A stretch of DNA of 8,499 nucleotides from Acidobacteriota bacterium (GTDB lineage Bacteria > Acidobacteriota > Terriglobia > Acidiferrales > UBA7541), in assembly GCA_003161495.1 (NCBI GenBank), contig PMOP01000352.1, forward strand, positions 1 to 8,499. The letters are read 5' to 3'. Under the pieces are notes generated by a model that worked only from the letters and a program-made list of their open reading frames with translations, did no database searches and was not told where the DNA came from. Positions 1 through 5,651 of the stretch are shown here, piece after piece (the stretch's first letter is position 1; every line of letters begins with the position of its first letter). The position numbers and the translations under genes are program-made.

Positions 1-714
1 CTCGAAGAGGCCGCAGGTGTTGGGATTGGTCACCATCACCGCCGCCACGCCCGCCCCGAGCTTGGCGGCGAGGTCGGCGATGTCGACCCGGCCGTCGTCG
101 GTCTGGGCGATCTCGACCACCTGATATCCGGCCATCGCGGCGGTCGCGGGGTTGGTGCCGTGCGCGGAGTCCGGAATCAAAACTTTTTTGCGCGGGCCGC
201 CCTGCGTGTCTTCCAGGTAGGCGCGAATCAGCAGCAGGCCGGTGAGTTCGCCTTGCGCGCCGGCCGCAGGTTCCAGCGTGCCGGAATCCATGCCCGTAAT
301 CTCGGCCAGGCAATTCAGGAGCAGTTGCAGAATTTTCAGGCAGCCCTGGGAAAGTTCCTGCGGCTGGTAGGGATGCTCGCCCGCGATGCCGTCGAGGCGC
401 GCCACGAATTCGTTCACGCGCGGATTGTACTTCATGGTGCAGGAGCCCAGCGGGTACATGCCCAGATCGATCGCGTAGTTCCAGGTGGAGAGTCGCGTGA
501 AATGGCGGATCACTTCGATTTCGCTGACTTCCGGAAATCCCTCCACTGCCTCGCGAACGTAATCGGTGCCCAGAGCGGCGCGCGCGTCCACCGCGGGCAC
601 ATCCAGCGGAGGCAGCTCGAAGGCGCGCTTTCCCGGAGCGGATTCCTCGAAGATCAGCCCTTCGTTGCGGACGATGTGGCGTGCCACGTTTTTGATTCGA
701 TTGGTCAATTCCAT
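1..714 (-). CDS. gcvPB: Glycine dehydrogenase (decarboxylating) subunit 2, N-terminal half (truncated by window edge)
   Basis: This is the second subunit of the split P-protein, which decarboxylates glycine with PLP and passes the aminomethyl group to lipoyl-GcvH. Reading leftward from the ATG at 714-712 gives 238 residues without a stop, and the frame continues past position 1. Family stretches visible are YPLGSC near residue 87, HPYQPQELSQG near 117, EPAAGAQGELTG near 149, DSAHGTNPA at 182-190 and VTNPNTCGLFE at the cut end. The PLP-binding lysine of this family lies further on, so it is outside the window. The start is supported by a purine-rich AAGGAAG just upstream and by a family-typical N-terminus (MELTNRIKN...). 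It is the last visible gene of the gcvT-gcvH-gcvPA-gcvPB series, separated from gcvPA by 122 bases holding a palindrome pair. About half of the usual length is present. Confidence 0.95.
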   Translation of the reverse strand, partial: MELTNRIKNVARHIVRNEGLIFEESAPGKRAFELPPLDVPAVDARAALGTDYVREAVEGFPEVSEIEVIRHFTRLSTWNYAIDLGMYPLGSCTMKYNPRVNEFVARLDGIAGEHPYQPQELSQGCLKILQLLLNCLAEITGMDSGTLEPAAGAQGELTGLLLIRAYLEDTQGGPRKKVLIPDSAHGTNPATAAMAGYQVVEIAQTDDGRVDIADLAAKLGAGVAAVMVTNPNTCGLFE

Positions 715-740
715 TTCTTCCTTTTCGGTTCCAGATTCTT

Positions 741-829
741 GTGGCGCCGGCGTCCCGCCGGCGGATTTTCTGGCCACGCTAATCTATTCTCCATGCATCG
801 CAAAACCGCCGGCGAGACGCCGGCGCCAC
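741..829. repeat. Inverted pair of GC-rich palindromes between gcvPA and gcvPB
   Basis: Arm one (741-764) and arm two (806-829) are inverted copies of one 24-base unit with a single mismatch, and the match runs on into a T/A run on the inner side. Each unit contains CGCCGGCG, a 3-base spacer (TCC or AGA) and CGCCGGCG, so it can fold as a hairpin by itself, and the two arms can also pair with each other. The 41 bases between the arms have no gene. Paired inverted palindromes in an intergenic gap resemble the REP/BIME (REPIN) arrangement. Membership of that class is an inference, and no RAYT transposase gene is in the window. The pair lies inside a transcribed operon gap. Confidence 0.8.
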
Positions 830-836
830 ACGAACC

Positions 837-2183
837 CTAAATCGGCTTTGCCAGGATGTCGCGGATCGCGGCGGCCATGCGTTCGATTTCCGCGCGCGAA
901 ACGGTTTCCGTGACGCAGAACAGGCCGCGCTTTGTCAGGTCGGAGAAATAGCTGCCTGCGGGCAGGGGCCCAATAATTTTGTGCTTGAGCAATTCCGCAT
1001 TGATCATTTTTACGGAGCGCGGAAACTCGACCACGAACTCGTTGAAAAACGGGCCGGAGAACGACCGGCGCACGCCCCGTATTTTTTCCAATTCATCGAG
1101 CGCAAATCGCGCCTTGGCGATATTTTGCGCGGCGAGTTCCTTCAAGCCTTCTTTGCCCAGCAGGCACAGATGAATATTTACGGCCAGGGCGCAGAGCGCT
1201 TGGTTAGTGCAGATATTTGAGGTGGCCTTCTCGCGGCGAATGTGCTGCTCGCGGGTGGCCAGGGTAAGTACGTAACCGCGCTTTCCAGTGCTATCCACCG
1301 TTTCGCCCGCGAGGCGGCCGGGCATCTGGCGCACAAATTTCTCGCGCGTTGCGATCACTCCGGCGTAGGGGCCGCCGTAGCTTTGCGGCAAGCCGAAGCT
1401 TTGCCCCTCCATCGCGACGATATCCGCCTCGACGGGAGGCCTGACAGCGCCCAGCGACACGCCTTCCGTGATGGACACGACCAGCAGTGCCCCCTTGGCA
1501 TGAGCGACAGAGGCCAGGCGGGGGATTTGTTCGAGAATCCCAAAAAAATTGGGCGACTGCACAACCACAGCGGCCGTCTCGCTAGTAATCGCGCCTTCCA
1601 GGCGATTGGCATCCAACTGGCCTGTCCCTGTAAATCCGATTTCGTCGATGCGCAGGCCGAGATTCCGCGTGTAGGTGTCCAGCACCTGGCGATATTCCGG
1701 ATGTAGGGAGCGCGCCACCAGCACGCGATGCCTCCCTGTCAGCCGTTCAGCCATCAGCACAGCCTCGGTGGTCGCGGTCGATCCGTCCCACATGGACGCG
1801 TTGGAAACTTCCATGCCGGTGAGCTGGCACATCAGCGTCTGATACTCGAAGATGGCCTGCAGGGTGCCCTGGCTGATTTCCGCCTGGTACGGCGTGTACG
1901 AAGTGAGGAATTCCCCGCGCTGGATCAGCGAATCGGTGACCACTGAACGTAAGTGGCTGTATACACCCGCGCCCAGAAAACTCGTGTAGCCGACGGAATT
2001 TTCCGCCGCGCGCGCGCGAAAATATTCGATGATCTCCTGCTCGGACATCGCAGCAGGTAGACGCAGCGGTTCCTTCAATCGGAATTGCTCCGGGATCGAA
2101 GAGAAAAGATTCTCGATGGAGGGAGCGCCAACGGCGTCGAGCATTTCGCGGCGCTCTGCTGCGCCCTTCGGAAGATAGCGCAT
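837..2183 (-). CDS. gcvPA: Glycine dehydrogenase (decarboxylating) subunit 1
   Basis: First subunit of the two-part P-protein. With GcvPB it forms the PLP enzyme that decarboxylates glycine and loads the methylamine group on the lipoyl arm of GcvH in the cytoplasm. The 448-residue length is normal for this subunit. Conserved stretches are SYTPYQAEISQGT at 95-107, MWDGSTATTEA at 131-141, EGQSFGLPQSYGGPYAG at 259-275, MPGRLAGET at 287-295 and TREQHIRREKATSNICT at 310-326. The catalytic lysine belongs to the partner subunit. The ATG at 2183-2181 shares its A with the gcvH stop (TGATG), and an AAGGAAG about ten bases upstream lies inside the end of gcvH, so translation is probably coupled. The gene ends with TAG at 839-837, seven bases before the palindrome arm that precedes gcvPB. 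Confidence 0.96.
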   Translation of the reverse strand: MRYLPKGAAERREMLDAVGAPSIENLFSSIPEQFRLKEPLRLPAAMSEQEIIEYFRARAAENSVGYTSFLGAGVYSHLRSVVTDSLIQRGEFLTSYTPYQAEISQGTLQAIFEYQTLMCQLTGMEVSNASMWDGSTATTEAVLMAERLTGRHRVLVARSLHPEYRQVLDTYTRNLGLRIDEIGFTGTGQLDANRLEGAITSETAAVVVQSPNFFGILEQIPRLASVAHAKGALLVVSITEGVSLGAVRPPVEADIVAMEGQSFGLPQSYGGPYAGVIATREKFVRQMPGRLAGETVDSTGKRGYVLTLATREQHIRREKATSNICTNQALCALAVNIHLCLLGKEGLKELAAQNIAKARFALDELEKIRGVRRSFSGPFFNEFVVEFPRSVKMINAELLKHKIIGPLPAGSYFSDLTKRGLFCVTETVSRAEIERMAAAIRDILAKPI

Positions 2184-2575
2184 CAGGCCGAAGCTTCCTT
2201 TTCGGAGATGAACGCCTGATAGGCGGCTGCGTCCATCAGAGCGGAAGCTTCAGAGGGATTTGAGAGTTTGATTTTCACCAGCCACGCGGCGCCGTGCGGA
2301 TCCGTGTTCAATGTTTCCGGAGTAGCGGAAAGCAGGGCGTTGGCCTCGGTGACTTCGCCGGACACGGGAGCGTAAATTTCGCTGACCGCCTTGACCGATT
2401 CCACCGTGCCAAAAACTCTTCCGGCGGCGATCTTCGCGCCGACCGCGGGCATTTCCACGAACACCACGTCGCCCAGTTCATGCTGGGCGTAGTCGGTGAT
2501 GCCGATGGTGCCCGTGTCGCCGGACACTTTGACCCATTCGTGTTCCTTGGTGTAACGGTAGTCGCTTGGGTACAT
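2183..2575 (-). CDS. gcvH: Glycine cleavage system H protein
   Basis: Lipoyl carrier protein that shuttles the aminomethyl group between P-, T- and L-proteins. The chosen start gives 130 residues, about the length of E. coli GcvH. The N-terminus YRYTKEHEWVKV (6-17) and the lipoylation motif GTVESVKAVSEIYAPVSGEV (56-75) are canonical. Lys62 is the expected lipoyl site. An in-frame ATG at 2638 would add 21 residues, but those codons fall in the palindromic repeat and match nothing in the family. The ATG at 2575 has GGAG five bases before it and is preferred. The gene lies 96 bases after gcvT and overlaps gcvPA by one base. No separate promoter is evident. Confidence 0.96.
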   Translation of the reverse strand: MYPSDYRYTKEHEWVKVSGDTGTIGITDYAQHELGDVVFVEMPAVGAKIAAGRVFGTVESVKAVSEIYAPVSGEVTEANALLSATPETLNTDPHGAAWLVKIKLSNPSEASALMDAAAYQAFISEKEASA

Positions 2576-2585
2576 GACGGCTCCA

Positions 2586-2667
2586 GTAGGACAGCCACTC
2601 TTGGCTGTCCGGTTTAGCCCTATAGATCTCGTGAACAACGGAAGACAGCCAAGAGTGGCTATCCTAC
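2586..2667. repeat. Inverted pair of GGACAGCCA palindromes inside the gcv operon
   Basis: Arms at 2586-2609 and 2644-2667 are inverted copies of one unit, differing at one base. Each unit is a hairpin by itself: GGACAGCCA and TGGCTGTCC around a four-base loop CTCT in arm one, and a near-identical stem around AGAG in arm two. The same unit occurs as a pair at 5556-5634. The element nearly fills the 96 bases between the gcvT stop (2672) and the gcvH start (2575). It could slow ribosomes or polymerase or stabilise mRNA ends within the operon, but that role is inferred. Confidence 0.85.
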
Positions 2668-2671
2668 AATT

Positions 2672-3781
2672 CTACTTCGCCCGCTTGTAAAACGGCATCG
2701 GTACGATTCGCGCCGGTGCCTGATTGGCACGAACCCCGATGCTGATTTCCGTTCCCGGCGCTTTCGATGCCGTGGGAACGTAGGCCATGCCCACATTTTT
2801 TTTCAGGAAGGGCGCAGGCGATCCGCTGGTAACACGCCCGGCGGGCGAGCCGCCGATGGAAACGACGCAGCCGTCGCGCGCAATCAGCCGATCCTGCATC
2901 TCGAATCCAACCAAAATGCGATCCACACCTTTTTCCTTCTGGCGGATCAGCGCATCGCGCCCAAGAAAATCTCCCTTGGCCGTCTTGCAAATCCAGCCTA
3001 GGCCCGCCTCCCACGGCGTGGTGGTATCGTCAATTTCATGGCCGTAGAGGCACATGGAAGCCTCCAGGCGCAGCGTGTTGCGAGCTCCCAGGCCGCAGGG
3101 AAGCAGCCCGTGCCCGGAGCCTGCGTCGAGCAACGCGGACCACAGCTTTTCGGAATGCTCCGGCGCGAAATAAATCTCAAAGCCGTCTTCTCCCGTGTAG
3201 CCGGTGCGCGCGATCATGCAGTCCACGCCATCCACTTTGCCGAATGCAAAATAATAGTAGCGAATGGAATCCAGCGGCGTCGTGCTGAAGCGCTGCAAGA
3301 TGCCAAGAGCCTTGGGTCCTTGAATGGCCAGTTGGGAATAGCGCGCACCCGCGTTTTCGATTTGAGCGCCGACGCCATTGTGGGCTCGGATGTGCTCGAA
3401 GTCCTGATCCTGATTACTGGCATTCACGCACAGAAAATAGTGCGTGTCGGAAATTTTGTGCACCAGCAAGTCATCGACGAACGTGCCTCGCTCAGTCATC
3501 AGCCCGGAATAATGCGCCTGCCCGACCACCAGCTTCGACGCGTCATTGCAGCTGACATGCTGGACGAGTTGCAGCGCATGAGGCCCGCGCACTTCAATTT
3601 CGCCCATGTGGCTGACGTCAAACAGGCCGGCCGCCGTGCGCGTGGCCATATGCTCGGCCACGATGCCCGAATACTCCACGGGCATATCCCAGCCGCCAAA
3701 ATCGACCATTTTGGCCTTGAGGCGCCGGTGAACGCCGTTCAACGCAGTCTTGCGAAGTGGTGTAGTGGTCGGAGTTGTCAA
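2672..3781 (-). CDS. gcvT: Aminomethyltransferase, glycine cleavage T protein
   Basis: Transfers the methylene group from aminomethyl-GcvH to tetrahydrofolate, releasing ammonia and giving 5,10-methylene-THF. The 369-residue protein has the usual family length. Typical stretches are LRKTALNGVHRRLKAKMVDFGGWDMPVEYSG at 9-39 (only the pattern matters here), GLFDVSHMGEIEVRG at 52-66 and FVDDLLVHK at 101-109. The DD pair (103-104) holds the folate-binding Asp position of E. coli GcvT. GYTGEDGFEIYF and the C-terminal domain from about 285 also fit. The start is TTG at 3781-3779, since an in-frame TGA lies only four codons upstream and the next ATG (codon 25) would remove conserved residues. The ribosome binding site before it is weak (TGAGAA). 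It is the first gene of the gcv operon, with a candidate promoter upstream. Confidence 0.94.
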   Translation of the reverse strand: MTTPTTTPLRKTALNGVHRRLKAKMVDFGGWDMPVEYSGIVAEHMATRTAAGLFDVSHMGEIEVRGPHALQLVQHVSCNDASKLVVGQAHYSGLMTERGTFVDDLLVHKISDTHYFLCVNASNQDQDFEHIRAHNGVGAQIENAGARYSQLAIQGPKALGILQRFSTTPLDSIRYYYFAFGKVDGVDCMIARTGYTGEDGFEIYFAPEHSEKLWSALLDAGSGHGLLPCGLGARNTLRLEASMCLYGHEIDDTTTPWEAGLGWICKTAKGDFLGRDALIRQKEKGVDRILVGFEMQDRLIARDGCVVSIGGSPAGRVTSGSPAPFLKKNVGMAYVPTASKAPGTEISIGVRANQAPARIVPMPFYKRAK

Positions 3782-3813
3782 TCGGATTTCTCAGCGAATC
3801 AGAAGCAAAATCG

Positions 3814-3843
3814 AAACTAACACGCGGCTTCGAAAGGTGTCAA
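3814..3843 (-). promoter_or_regulatory. Candidate promoter of the gcv operon
   Basis: On the minus strand a perfect -35 hexamer TTGACA (3843-3838) is followed after 18 bases by TAGTTT (3819-3814), a poor match to TATAAT. A start about seven bases further on would give a leader of roughly 25-30 bases before the gcvT TTG. That leaves no room for a leader riboswitch downstream of this start. It was found by eye. The perfect -35 and the position support it, and the weak -10 is against it. Confidence 0.4.
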
Positions 3844-3882
3844 GAAAGCGGGCGGGAATGTGAGTCAGTTTGGTTCTTGATT

Positions 3883-3898
3883 GAGCAAACGAATGCTC
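3883..3898. promoter_or_regulatory. Small inverted repeat upstream of the gcv promoter
   Basis: GAGCA, six bases, then TGCTC form a dyad about 40 bases upstream of the candidate gcv -35 box, in the divergent region shared with the Cys-rich gene. An operator role is conceivable from position only. Five-base arms occur often by chance. Confidence 0.2.
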
Positions 3899-3956
3899 GC
3901 CCCAAAAACGGGCGGCCCACAATTGCATTGCAGTTGCCCAGCAGGGCACTTGCGGC

Positions 3957-3986
3957 TTGTTCCAGCGCGCCAGGCTAGCCTATAGT
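3957..3986 (+). promoter_or_regulatory. Candidate promoter of the Cys-rich/anti-sigma-like gene pair
   Basis: TTGTTC (3957-3962) and TATAGT (3981-3986, five of six consensus bases) are 18 bases apart. They point rightward and would start transcription near 3993, leaving a leader of about 55 bases before the ATG at 4050. The leader contains a GC-rich hairpin at 3999-4015. This was found by eye; the good -10 is the main support. Confidence 0.4.
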
Positions 3987-3998
3987 GGCATAAGATAG

Positions 3999-4015
3999 CT
4001 CGCGCCCGGGGCGAG
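3999..4015 (+). other. GC-rich hairpin followed by TTTT in the leader of the Cys-rich gene
   Basis: CTCGC and GCGAG flank a seven-base loop and are followed directly by TTTTG. The layout resembles a short intrinsic terminator or attenuator close to the presumed transcript start. The stem is only five base pairs and the U-tract four bases, so chance occurrence or an mRNA-end stabiliser is equally possible. Confidence 0.25.
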
Positions 4016-4049
4016 TTTTGCCGACCCTGCGCAAGTACGAAGGAAGAGC

Positions 4050-4229
4050 ATGCAAACCTATGTTCTCTGTTCGCAATGCGACCTGCAGGAAGGCGCATGC
4101 AAGTGTGACCGCTATTGCTGCTACTGCCATGGGCAGCAGAGCGTTCGCCTGTGCATGGACGGGAAATACTACTGTCCAGATTGCCGGGAAGCTTGCGAAA
4201 TTAGCGTGGTCCCAACCAATGACAGGTGA
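4050..4229 (+). CDS. Small cysteine-rich (zinc-ribbon-like) protein of unknown function, 59 residues
   Basis: I do not recognise a named family. The ATG at 4050 has a strong AGGAAGAG directly upstream. The 59-residue product contains 11 cysteines at 7, 10, 17, 19, 23, 24, 26, 35, 42, 45 and 49, plus His27. Recognisable spacings are CSQC (7-10), CKC (17-19), CCYCH (23-27) and CPDC (42-45). Two CxxC knuckles plus the central cluster suggest binding of one or two metal ions, most likely zinc, in a cytoplasmic protein without signal peptide or membrane segment. The stop TGA (4227-4229) lies 11 bases inside the next gene, so the two are probably translationally coupled. A different frame, open from 4018, covers this stretch with a longer reading, but it lacks the ribosome binding site and the ordered Cys pattern. 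A role as partner or sensor for the downstream anti-sigma-like protein is inference only. Confidence 0.75.
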   Translation: MQTYVLCSQCDLQEGACKCDRYCCYCHGQQSVRLCMDGKYYCPDCREACEISVVPTNDR

Positions 4230-4644
4230 CCCGGTGCGTGTAGTATTCCATTTGGACCATGATTCGCGCCTTGTTGGCGTGTTTTGTTCCGCTGTGGAAC
4301 ATCAGGCGGCGCATGCCGGTTTTGAGACGGATCACGCCGCGCAGCTTGCCAAAGCAGCCGGGGATGTCTGCCGCGAAGCGATTTCACACGGAGGCGGCGA
4401 CGGTGCTGGCATCGACGTCACTCTGGACTCCTTTGCCGACCGGATCGAAATCGCCATCCATAGCCGAGGGCGTTCGCTGCCTACGATTGGCCTGGAAAAG
4501 TTTGCACTTTCGGGCGCGCAATCCGCGGAACTTGGCGGCCTGAATGGCCAGGAATTGCTGTCGTGCGTGGACCGCGTCCTCTATGCAGCCGAGGGCGGTG
4601 TGGCGCGCACCACGCTGGTCAAGTTTTTGCCTGCTCATACATGA
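4219..4644 (+). CDS. Anti-sigma-factor-like (RsbW/SpoIIAB-type) HATPase-fold protein with altered ATP boxes
   Basis: The 141-residue product aligns by eye with the small HATPase domain of RsbW/SpoIIAB-type serine kinases that bind sigma factors. Residues 49-58 (DVCREAISHG) match the N-box helix, 65-84 the strand-turn ending in IHSRG, and 105-121 the G2 region followed by a CVDRVLYAAEGG-type C-terminus and LVKFL. Key positions differ: the N-box Asn is Glu53, the D-box Asp is Ser82, and the GxGxxL loop reads GGLNGQELL. ATP binding may therefore be weak or lost. The ATG at 4219 overlaps the Cys-rich gene by 11 bases. An in-frame ATG at 4018 would add a stretch that is antagonised by the upstream gene's frame, so the short form is preferred. 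No sigma factor or antagonist gene is nearby. Family assignment is from fold-level similarity and is moderate. Confidence 0.65.
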   Translation: MTGDPVRVVFHLDHDSRLVGVFCSAVEHQAAHAGFETDHAAQLAKAAGDVCREAISHGGGDGAGIDVTLDSFADRIEIAIHSRGRSLPTIGLEKFALSGAQSAELGGLNGQELLSCVDRVLYAAEGGVARTTLVKFLPAHT

Positions 4645-4935
4645 ACCCTCGCTTTTCATCTATATATAAATTTACTTCAATCGTGGCCGGTAGGCAGGAA
4701 CCTCTTTTACTTTAGAAAATCTGGCTGATTTGTCGCGCCAACGGCGCGGAGGAAGCTAGCCCGGGGCAACGCCCCGGGTATGGAGTCCCCGTAGCATCCC
4801 CGCCCTGAAAGGGCGGAAGGGATCCCTGCGCCCTTTCAGGGCGCACAATAATCCCTGGGTTTAGAAACCCAGGGCGTTGCCCTGGGCTGGCATGCAGCGG
4901 CGCTTTCAGCGCCGCGAGTTATGTCGAGCGGAATC
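4645..4935. other. Gene-free gap between convergent genes, filled by hairpin repeats
   Basis: About 290 bases between the anti-sigma-like gene and the TlpA-like gene, which converge. The first 85 bases are AT-richer (with TATATATAAATTTA near 4660) and show no convincing gene. The rest, 4734-4915, is the palindrome array described separately. No classical hairpin plus T-run terminator stands out, but the array itself could end transcription from both sides. Confidence 0.6.
4734..4915. repeat. Array of six to seven short perfect hairpins
   Basis: Perfect stems with tiny loops follow one another: 4734-4748 (CGCGCC, loop AAC), 4760-4778 (CCCGGGGC, loop AAC), 4801-4815 (CGCCCT, loop GAA), 4828-4844 (GCGCCCT, loop TTC), 4853-4874 (CCCTGGGTTT, loop AG), 4868-4886 (CCCAGGGC, loop GTT) and 4897-4915 (GCGGCGCT, loop TTC). 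The fifth and sixth overlap and exclude each other. The GAA and TTC hairpins are inverted copies in their core, and the AAC and GTT hairpins are similar in layout, so the array is roughly mirror-symmetric around 4822. I know such trinucleotide-loop palindrome clusters as intergenic repeats of environmental bacterial genomes. Their function is unknown to me. Confidence 0.85.
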
Positions 4936-5454
4936 TTATTTTTGAGTCAACAGGACGTCGATGGAGCGCATGACTTCGGGGGATTGCCAATCCTGCGCTC
5001 CGACAATTTTACGCGCGAGGCGACCGTTGCGGTCAATTAGATAGGTTTCAGGGATCATTACCGTTCCATAACTTTCCTTGATCTTTTTTGTCGGGTCGCG
5101 GTAGGTCGGGAAAATAATATTGTTGTCCTTCAGAAATTTATTGTAAGCCGACTCATCCTCGTCTTCACTGATCGCAACTACCACGCCGCCCCTCGATGAA
5201 ATATCCTGCTGGAGTCGATTTAGAGAAGCGGCTTCTTCGAGGCACGGCGGACACCACGAGGCCCAAAAATCCAAAATGACCACCTTGCCGCGCAAATCCG
5301 ACAGGTGCGACGCGCCCGTAATCTGCATGTCGAAATCCTGGGCCTTGCGTCCGGCTAGGCTCGGTTCGCCCTGACGATAGGAAGGCGCCGCAAATACATA
5401 AAGCACGGCAGCGGCAAAGATCAACCCGATGGGACCTAGAATCTTATGTTTCAA
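4936..5454 (-). CDS. Membrane-anchored TlpA/ResA-like thioredoxin-fold protein
   Basis: A thiol-disulfide oxidoreductase of the TlpA/ResA/AlkA-Tsa type, expected to be tethered to the outer face of the cytoplasmic membrane and to reduce or exchange disulfides there. With the TTG start at 5454-5452 the product has 172 residues. Residues 2-4 are basic, 5-23 form a hydrophobic anchor (ILGPIGLIFAAAVLYVFAA), and the thioredoxin domain runs from about 37. WCPPC at 67-71 carries the redox pair Cys68/Cys71, and Pro135 in MIPETYLID is the expected cis-proline. The start is chosen for GGAG eight bases before TTG and for the immediate anchor. An ATG at 5493 or further upstream codons would add a stretch read partly through the palindrome pair and lack a good ribosome site. 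The target protein cannot be told from the neighbours: no cytochrome c maturation gene is present. Confidence 0.88.
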   Translation of the reverse strand: MKHKILGPIGLIFAAAVLYVFAAPSYRQGEPSLAGRKAQDFDMQITGASHLSDLRGKVVILDFWASWCPPCLEEAASLNRLQQDISSRGGVVVAISEDEDESAYNKFLKDNNIIFPTYRDPTKKIKESYGTVMIPETYLIDRNGRLARKIVGAQDWQSPEVMRSIDVLLTQK

Positions 5455-5555
5455 TGTTTTCTCTCCAGCCCCTCTATAATACAGTCTTGGCATGACTTCG
5501 CGCGATACGATTTGCCATTTTGAGTAACAAGTGTTCGTCCCCGAGCGCGGCTTTG

Positions 5556-5634
5556 GTGGGACAGCCACTCCTGGCTGTCCCAGGGGTGTAGCGGGGCTCC
5601 ACCAAAAAAGGACAGCCAAGAGTGGCTGTCCCAC
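5556..5634. repeat. Inverted pair of GGACAGCCA palindromes between divergent genes
   Basis: Arms at 5556-5580 and 5610-5634 are inverted copies of one 25-base unit with one mismatch. They are the same family as the pair at 2586-2667. Each arm folds as GGACAGCCA/TGGCTGTCC with loop CTCC or AGAG. The pair occupies the gap between the divergent TlpA-like and glycosyltransferase genes and extends reading frames artificially on both sides. It resembles a BIME/REPIN pair. The mobilising enzyme is not in view. Confidence 0.85.
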
Positions 5635-5651
5635 ACGAGACGAATTTCTCC

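Noticed and set aside
160..840. Plus-strand open frame over the left end
   Set aside because: It runs antisense to gcvPB, whose minus-strand frame matches the family along all 238 residues.
3782..4017. Glycine riboswitch upstream of gcvT
   Set aside because: The likely leader is only about 25-30 bases, and no tandem aptamer-like structure was visible in the gap.
4018..4218. Longer N-terminus for the anti-sigma-like protein
   Set aside because: No good ribosome site at 4018, and the stretch overlaps the Cys-rich frame, which has a strong site and ordered cysteines.
4734..4915. CRISPR array
   Set aside because: The hairpins differ in sequence and spacing, and there are no constant repeats with unique spacers.
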